DNA from: Bradyrhizobium zhengyangense
GTDB taxonomy: Bacteria; Pseudomonadota; Alphaproteobacteria; Rhizobiales; Xanthobacteraceae
Assembly (NCBI RefSeq): GCF_022012435.1
Contig: NZ_JAKLUA010000004.1
Span: 1-64,000, forward strand
Length of the DNA: 64,000 nt
Direction of reading: 5' to 3'
Made by a program: the position numbers and the translations under genes. Numbering within the stretch: position 1 is the first letter of the stretch; every line of letters begins with the position of its first letter. Positions 59,524 through 64,000 of this stretch are shown here, piece by piece. The notes beneath the pieces are model-generated. The model was not told the DNA's origin. It saw only the letters and a list, made by a program, of their open reading frames with translations, and searched no databases.

Positions 59524-59988
59524 TCAGGGACGGACAATCGTCCAGTTCTTTTCCGCAAGATCCATCAGCGCGGCAACCCCGACCTGAGTGACGCTGACGC
59601 CATCGATCAGAGGCGGTCTCCTGCCTTCCTTCGCCGCCAGCGTCTCGAGCGTATTGCCGCAGGCGATGAAGCTCACATTGGGCATCGACTTCAGGAAGTT
59701 CACCAGGCGCTCCTTCACCGGCGAGCGGTCCTCGAGCAGCATGTCGAGGCCGCCATTGAAGGCGATCACCACGATCTCGACGTCCCCGCCCTCTCCCGAA
59801 TAATGCCGCGAGACGTTGGCCGCAACATCGAGGACGGCGCGCATCTTGACCGGATCGTCGTCACTGATCTGCAGCGCGAGCCTGTGCGGCTCCGCCGCCC
59901 GCGACGGGGCGGCGAAACCCGTCACGATGAAAGCGGCGGCGACCAGCCCGCGAAGCAATCCGCGGCGGCTCGCCTGCCTGCGGTTCAT
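59524..59988 (-). CDS. DsrE-family protein with twin-arginine signal
   Basis: A 154-residue exported protein. The N-terminus MNRRQASRRGLLRGLVAAAFIVTGFAAPSRA resembles a twin-arginine signal. The mature part follows the DsrE/DsrF fold: HRLALQISDDDPVKMRAVLDVAANVSRHY, VEIVVIAFNGGLDMLL and NVSFIACGNTLETL with its conserved Cys. DsrE-like proteins carry or transfer sulfane sulfur. The start overlaps the soxD stop (ATGA), placing it firmly in the sox operon. The frameshifted gene at 58150 is a relative, so this copy may cover its function. Confidence 0.85.
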   Translation of the reverse strand: MNRRQASRRGLLRGLVAAAFIVTGFAAPSRAAEPHRLALQISDDDPVKMRAVLDVAANVSRHYSGEGGDVEIVVIAFNGGLDMLLEDRSPVKERLVNFLKSMPNVSFIACGNTLETLAAKEGRRPPLIDGVSVTQVGVAALMDLAEKNWTIVRP

Positions 59989-60677
59989 TCCACGCCCCGC
60001 GACTTCTTGTCCTTGCTGTCCTCAGGCGTCACGTCGATCGCGGCCGCGCGCGCAGTGATCTTCACCGGCGCGATGCAATCCTTCATGCAGGGGTCCTTCT
60101 GCCAGAACGACTTCTCGGTGGCGGCGCGGTCGTCCATCACAAAGCCCTGCTCGTTCGGCATCCTGATCGTGGCAAGATTCTTGTTGTTCAGCTCGAAATT
60201 CTGGTCGGTGATGACGTCGTTCAGATAGAGGACGTAGGCGACCAGCGCATAATATTCGTCGACCGAAAACGACTCCGCATTGCCGTAGGGCATGGCGTGA
60301 CGGACATAATCGAACACGGTCGAGGCGTAGGGCCAGTAGGAGCCGACCGTCTTGACCGGATTGTCTGACGTCAGCGAGCCCTTGCCGCCCGCCAGCACCG
60401 GCCAGCGGCCGTTGCCCTCGCCAAACTCGCCATGGCAGGTAGAGCAATTGTCCATGAACAGCTTCTCGCCCTGCGCGACGGTGCCCTTGCCTTCCGGCAG
60501 GCCCTGGCCGTCGGGCCGCACGTCGATATCCCAGCCGCGGACCTCGTCCGCGGTCGGCGCGCGGCCGATGTGATAGCGCGGACCGCCCTTGGCGTCTGCC
60601 TTCTGTTGCGCGAGCGCCGGTGCGACCAGCGCGCAGGCGAGCAGCGCGGCTGCGATGAAATTAGGCGACTTCGACAT
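59985..60677 (-). CDS. soxD: Sulfane dehydrogenase cytochrome subunit
   Basis: A 230-residue periplasmic c-type cytochrome that takes electrons from SoxC. The signal peptide is SPNFIAAALLACALVAPALA. There is one heme motif, CSTCH at 78-82, with a Met ligand likely in RHAMPYGNAESFSVDEYYAL. A second CxxCH is absent: the later CMKDC is not a heme site, so this is a mono-heme SoxD, unlike the di-heme Paracoccus form. The start at ATG 60677 lies 17 bp inside the soxC end; a longer in-frame reading has no signal peptide. It is followed directly by a dsrE-type gene. Confidence 0.9.
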   Translation of the reverse strand: MSKSPNFIAAALLACALVAPALAQQKADAKGGPRYHIGRAPTADEVRGWDIDVRPDGQGLPEGKGTVAQGEKLFMDNCSTCHGEFGEGNGRWPVLAGGKGSLTSDNPVKTVGSYWPYASTVFDYVRHAMPYGNAESFSVDEYYALVAYVLYLNDVITDQNFELNNKNLATIRMPNEQGFVMDDRAATEKSFWQKDPCMKDCIAPVKITARAAAIDVTPEDSKDKKSRGVE

Positions 60678-61932
60678 TCTCGACCTCACCATTGGCCTGC
60701 ACATGCCAGGTTTGGATGCCATTGTTGTGATAGATGGAGTTGACGCCGCGGATCTTGCGCAGCTCGGCCTTGCTCGGCTGCACATAGCCGGTCTCGTCCT
60801 GCACGCGCGATTGCAGCAGCAGCGGCTCGCCGTTCCAGTCGAACTCGTAGTAGAATCGGGTCAGCGCCTTATCGAGCACCGGGCCATCGATCCGTGCCGG
60901 CCACCAGTTGCGGCCCCCATCGAGCGACACGTCCACGCGCTTGACCTTGCCGTTGCCGCTCCAGGCGAGCCCCGAGACGATGGTAAAGCCCTTGCCGTGC
61001 TTAATCGGCGCCTGAGGGCTCGGGCTCGTGATGACAGACTTGGCGTCCATCGACCACGTGAAGCGGCGCGCCTTGCCATTCGGCAGCAGGTCCGTGTATT
61101 TCGACGTTTCCTCGCGGGTGTGCCAGGGCTGGTCGCCGACCTTGATGCGACGCAGCCACTTGACCCAGAGATTGCCTTGCCAGCCCGGCACCACGAGCCG
61201 CATCGGATAGCCCTGCTCGGGATAAAGCGCCTCGCCATTCATCTTGTAGGCGATGATGCAGTCGTCGAGCGCCTTCTCGATCGGCAGGCTGCGATCCATC
61301 GCAGCCGCATCGGCGCCTTCGACCAGCAGCCACTTGCCGTTCGTCTTGACGCCGGCTTCTTCGAGCAACGTGCGCAACGACACGCCGGTGTACTGCACGC
61401 AATGGATCATGCCATGGGTGAACTGGCAGCCATTGAGCTGCGCGCCGCGCCACTCCATGCCTGAATTCGCCGCGCACTCCATGAAGTGGATGCGGTTGAC
61501 GCGCGGATAGCGCTTCAGCTCGTCCAGCGTCAAGATTAGCGGCCGCTCCACCAGCCCGTGGATCATCAGGCGATGATCGGCCGGATCGATCTCGGCGATG
61601 CCGCCATGATGCCGCTCGAAGCAGAGGCCGTTCGGCGTGATGATGCCTTCGAGCTCGTGCAGCGGCGTGAAGCTGACCGAGGACTCGCGGGAGGCCGTCA
61701 GCCATTCCACATCGCGCCGGATGACCTCCTTCTCGAACTTCGATGGCTTGCCGTAGGGGCGCACGGCGACGCCCTCGCCGAGCGACTTGCTCCATTCGGG
61801 AACATTGGGCGGCTGGTTCGCCGGATTCCCGCCGCCGGCGAAAGCCGGCTTGGCGAGCACCGATGCGGCAACGCCGGCACCAGCGGCCAGAAAGTTGCGT
61901 CGGGATTGCCGGGGACTGTCCATCTTCGACAT
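60661..61932 (-). CDS. soxC: Sulfane dehydrogenase molybdenum subunit
   Basis: The molybdopterin subunit of Sox(CD)2, a sulfite-oxidase-family enzyme that oxidises the outer sulfur atom of SoxY-bound persulfide in the periplasm. It has 423 residues and a Tat signal (RRNFLAAGAG), needed to export the folded cofactor protein. The molybdenum-ligating Cys is Cys153 in FMECAANSG. The C-terminal dimerisation domain contains VKRVDVSLDGGRNWWPARI. Presence of soxC means thiosulfate can be oxidised fully to sulfate without sulfur globules. It lies 6 bp after soxB. Confidence 0.95.
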   Translation of the reverse strand: MSKMDSPRQSRRNFLAAGAGVAASVLAKPAFAGGGNPANQPPNVPEWSKSLGEGVAVRPYGKPSKFEKEVIRRDVEWLTASRESSVSFTPLHELEGIITPNGLCFERHHGGIAEIDPADHRLMIHGLVERPLILTLDELKRYPRVNRIHFMECAANSGMEWRGAQLNGCQFTHGMIHCVQYTGVSLRTLLEEAGVKTNGKWLLVEGADAAAMDRSLPIEKALDDCIIAYKMNGEALYPEQGYPMRLVVPGWQGNLWVKWLRRIKVGDQPWHTREETSKYTDLLPNGKARRFTWSMDAKSVITSPSPQAPIKHGKGFTIVSGLAWSGNGKVKRVDVSLDGGRNWWPARIDGPVLDKALTRFYYEFDWNGEPLLLQSRVQDETGYVQPSKAELRKIRGVNSIYHNNGIQTWHVQANGEVENVEVA

Positions 61933-61938
61933 CGCTTC

Positions 61939-63636
61939 TTACGCTCCGGTGACTTTGACGGCTCTATTGGGCTCGAGGCGAACCGTCTTCTGTCGGGTCA
62001 GATAATTGGCCACGACCTCCCAGATCGGCGGTCCCTCGGTTCCTTCGTTGACGCTGGCCCAGCCGGCGACCTGGTATTCCCTGTTCGGGTCGATCGGCGC
62101 GCCGGTCTTGGCCATCTGCATGTCCGAGATGCGACTACCTTGCGGCTTCGTGACATCGATCGCGTAAGACAGCCCGCCGATCCGCACCATGTCGCCGCCC
62201 TGCTGGTAATAGGGATCGACGTTGAAGAGATTGTCGGCGACGTCCTCGATGATCTCCTTCAACCGCGAACCCGTCATGCCCATGCGGTAGACGGCCGGAT
62301 AGGTGATCGCGGTCGCATTGGTGACGTCCTCGAAGGTGATGTCCTGCCCCGGCAGCACGCTGGTGCCCCAGCGGAAGCCCGGCGACAGCGCGATCTCGGC
62401 GTCGCGCTCCTGCATCAACGCCTGGCAGATCAGGTCGTCGAACGTGCCGTTGAAATTGCCGCGGCGGTAGAGCAGCGAGTCCGTCTTGCCGAGGACCTTG
62501 GACAACTCGGCCGCAAAGGGCTTGCGCACCTCGGCGATCTTGGCGGCCATCTCGGCGTCCGCCGCGATGACGTCGGAAAACAGCGGGATGAGCTTGTAAC
62601 GGAACGCCTTCACCTCGCCATCGCGGACGTCGAGGTCGAGCCGCGACACGAACTTGCCGGACGAGCCCGACGCGATCAGCAGCGTCTTGCCGACCTTGAC
62701 CGCCTCGGGCAGCGCGTCATGGGTGTGTCCGGTCAGGATGACGTCGATGCCCTTGACGCGGCTCGCAAGCTTGCGGTCGACGTCGAAGCCATTGTGCGAC
62801 AGCAGCACGACGAGCTGCGCGCCATCCTTGCGCGCCTTGTCGACCTGCGCTTGCACGTCCTCTTCACGGACGCCGAACGACCAGTTCGGAATCATCCAGC
62901 GCGGATTGGCAACGGGCGTATAGGGGAACGCCTGCCCCAGCACCGCGATCTTGACGCCGCCGCGCTCGATCATGGTCGAGGCGTCGAACGCCGCCTCGTT
63001 CCATTCGGTGTCGCGGATGTTGAGGCCGAGGAACGGGAAGCCGAGGCTTTCGATCGCCTGCTTGACGCGCTCGGTGCCGTAGGTGAATTCCCAGTGACCG
63101 GTCATCGCGTCGGGCTTGAGCAGCGCCATGCAGTCGATCATGTCCTGGCCGCGCGTCCTCAGCGAGGACCACGAGCCCTGCCAGGTATCGCCGCCGTCGA
63201 GCAGCGCGACCTTGTCGCCGCGCTCGGCGCGGATCGCCTTGATCACCGTTGCGGCGCGATCGAGGCCGCCGATCCGGCCATAGCTCTTGGCGAGCGACTC
63301 GAAATCCTCCGACGTCAGGGCGTAGGCCGCGGACGAACCGGGCGCGATGCCGAAGCGCGCAAGAAACTCCTTGCCGGTGACGTGCGGCGGAAGGCCCTTG
63401 GCCTCGCCGACGCCGAGATTGGTCGAGGGCTCGCGGAAATAGAGCGGCATGAGCTGGCCGTGAATGTCGGTCACATGCACCAGCGTGACGTTGCCGAGCG
63501 GCTCGAAGGCCAGCAACTCCTTCTCGGTCAGACGCTGCTGCGCGACCGCCCGGGTCAGGCCCGGGCCCACACCGGCCGAAAGGGCGGCCGTCGCGGCGGC
63601 AACCTGAATGAACTCGCGGCGAGAGATCATGCGCAA
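61939..63636 (-). CDS. soxB: Thiosulfohydrolase SoxB
   Basis: A 565-residue periplasmic dimanganese enzyme that releases sulfate from SoxY-bound sulfonate. A Tat signal is seen at the N-terminus (SRREFIQVAAATAALSAG). Metal motifs are VTDIHGQLMP (Asp57, His59), DGGDTWQGS, GHWEFTYG, SHNGFD and GHTHD, all in the expected order for the metallophosphatase domain. The 5'-nucleotidase-type C-terminal domain follows from about residue 390. soxB is the usual marker gene for the Sox pathway. It is preceded by soxA on the same strand with a 21-bp gap. Confidence 0.96.
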   Translation of the reverse strand: MRMISRREFIQVAAATAALSAGVGPGLTRAVAQQRLTEKELLAFEPLGNVTLVHVTDIHGQLMPLYFREPSTNLGVGEAKGLPPHVTGKEFLARFGIAPGSSAAYALTSEDFESLAKSYGRIGGLDRAATVIKAIRAERGDKVALLDGGDTWQGSWSSLRTRGQDMIDCMALLKPDAMTGHWEFTYGTERVKQAIESLGFPFLGLNIRDTEWNEAAFDASTMIERGGVKIAVLGQAFPYTPVANPRWMIPNWSFGVREEDVQAQVDKARKDGAQLVVLLSHNGFDVDRKLASRVKGIDVILTGHTHDALPEAVKVGKTLLIASGSSGKFVSRLDLDVRDGEVKAFRYKLIPLFSDVIAADAEMAAKIAEVRKPFAAELSKVLGKTDSLLYRRGNFNGTFDDLICQALMQERDAEIALSPGFRWGTSVLPGQDITFEDVTNATAITYPAVYRMGMTGSRLKEIIEDVADNLFNVDPYYQQGGDMVRIGGLSYAIDVTKPQGSRISDMQMAKTGAPIDPNREYQVAGWASVNEGTEGPPIWEVVANYLTRQKTVRLEPNRAVKVTGA

Positions 63637-63657
63637 TGCTCCTGCATGCTCATCGTT

Positions 63658-64000
63658 TCAATTGCGCACCGACGGCGTCTCGACCGGCAATCCGATGCCG
63701 CGCCAGGCGACATAGAGCTCAAGCGCAAGGAATTCGTCCGACAGCGGCTTGAACGGCTCGGCGCGCACGTCGAACATGCAGCCTTCGAAACGCTCATGCA
63801 GCGGCACCAGGCGCTGGTCGCGCAGCCGGTAGGTCGGAAAGCCGTTGGTCTGGCCCTGGCTCAGAAAATCGGCGCGCATGAACTTGCCGTTGTTGCGCTC
63901 GTGACAGGACTCGCAGGCGAGATCGAGCTGGCCGTAACGCGTGTAGTAGATCTGCTTGCCGCGCTCGAACCAGGGCGACATCGGACCATCGGTCTTTACC
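63658..64000 (-). CDS. soxA: Sulfur-oxidising c-type cytochrome SoxA, C-terminal part
   Basis: Only the last 114 codons lie in the window; the frame is open to the edge, so the ATG at 63981 is internal and not the start. The visible part is the C-terminal cytochrome domain: WFERGKQIYYTRYGQLDLACESCHERNNGKFM carries the heme, and FEGCMFDVRAEPFKP holds the Cys that is the distal heme ligand and becomes a persulfide. SoxA pairs with SoxX to attach thiosulfate to SoxY. soxX, soxY and soxZ are probably to the right. Confidence 0.93.
   Translation of the reverse strand, partial: VKTDGPMSPWFERGKQIYYTRYGQLDLACESCHERNNGKFMRADFLSQGQTNGFPTYRLRDQRLVPLHERFEGCMFDVRAEPFKPLSDEFLALELYVAWRGIGLPVETPSVRN

Overview
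The window reads as chromosome of a Bradyrhizobium-like alphaproteobacterium (Rhizobiales). It is GC-rich, has rhizobial gene families (BJP-like class B3 beta-lactamase, frc-type fructose locus, TTGA-N6-TCAA FixK-type boxes, a sox cluster) and no symbiosis, phage or plasmid core genes. The genus is an inference from gene content; no rRNA is present.

Layout. 0.2-2.8 kb: 3-hydroxybutyryl-CoA dehydrogenase, then an arsenic operon (arsR-arsC-aqpS) with the scar of a lost arsI-like gene. 2.9-4.4 kb: tungstate-type permease and binding protein, convergent, with no ATPase. 4.7-11.1 kb: two unknown proteins, a secreted esterase, a B3 metallo-beta-lactamase and a membrane GGDEF-EAL protein. 11.1-21.6 kb: histidine degradation (hutIHU divergent from hutFC) joined to an NMT1-type ABC importer and an M20 amidohydrolase; no hutG is seen. 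21.7-25.0 kb: ECF sigma factor with a small partner, an MFS exporter and an LprI-like protein. 25.3-34.2 kb: fructose-type ABC importer divergent from ROK regulator, sugar kinase, zwf and edd, a complete route from uptake into the Entner-Doudoroff pathway.

34.4-48.3 kb is the most unusual part. It holds six or seven secreted proteins of unknown function, all on the minus strand and several sharing one type of signal peptide, interleaved with five alpha/beta hydrolases. Six of the secreted-protein genes carry the same roughly 100-bp upstream module: phased GTTTACA direct repeats, then, nearer the gene, a TGTGA-N4-TCACA palindrome. In the middle lies a predicted membrane-anchored OmpR-type regulator whose receiver domain has lost its phosphorylation site. 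I infer a locally encoded, probably autoregulated, cell-envelope regulon.

48.4-54.6 kb carries cytochrome b561, an OpgC-like acyltransferase, a PCMT-erythromycin-esterase fusion and a zinc alcohol dehydrogenase; three FixK-type boxes suggest low-oxygen expression. At 55.05 kb is a 45-nt 3' fragment of a lysine tRNA, a possible attachment-site remnant.

55.4-64.0 kb is sulfur oxidation: a BigR/SqrR-type repressor, three YeeE/YedE-type transporters, DsrE-type proteins (one frameshifted), soxD, soxC, soxB and the 3' part of soxA, which runs off the window.
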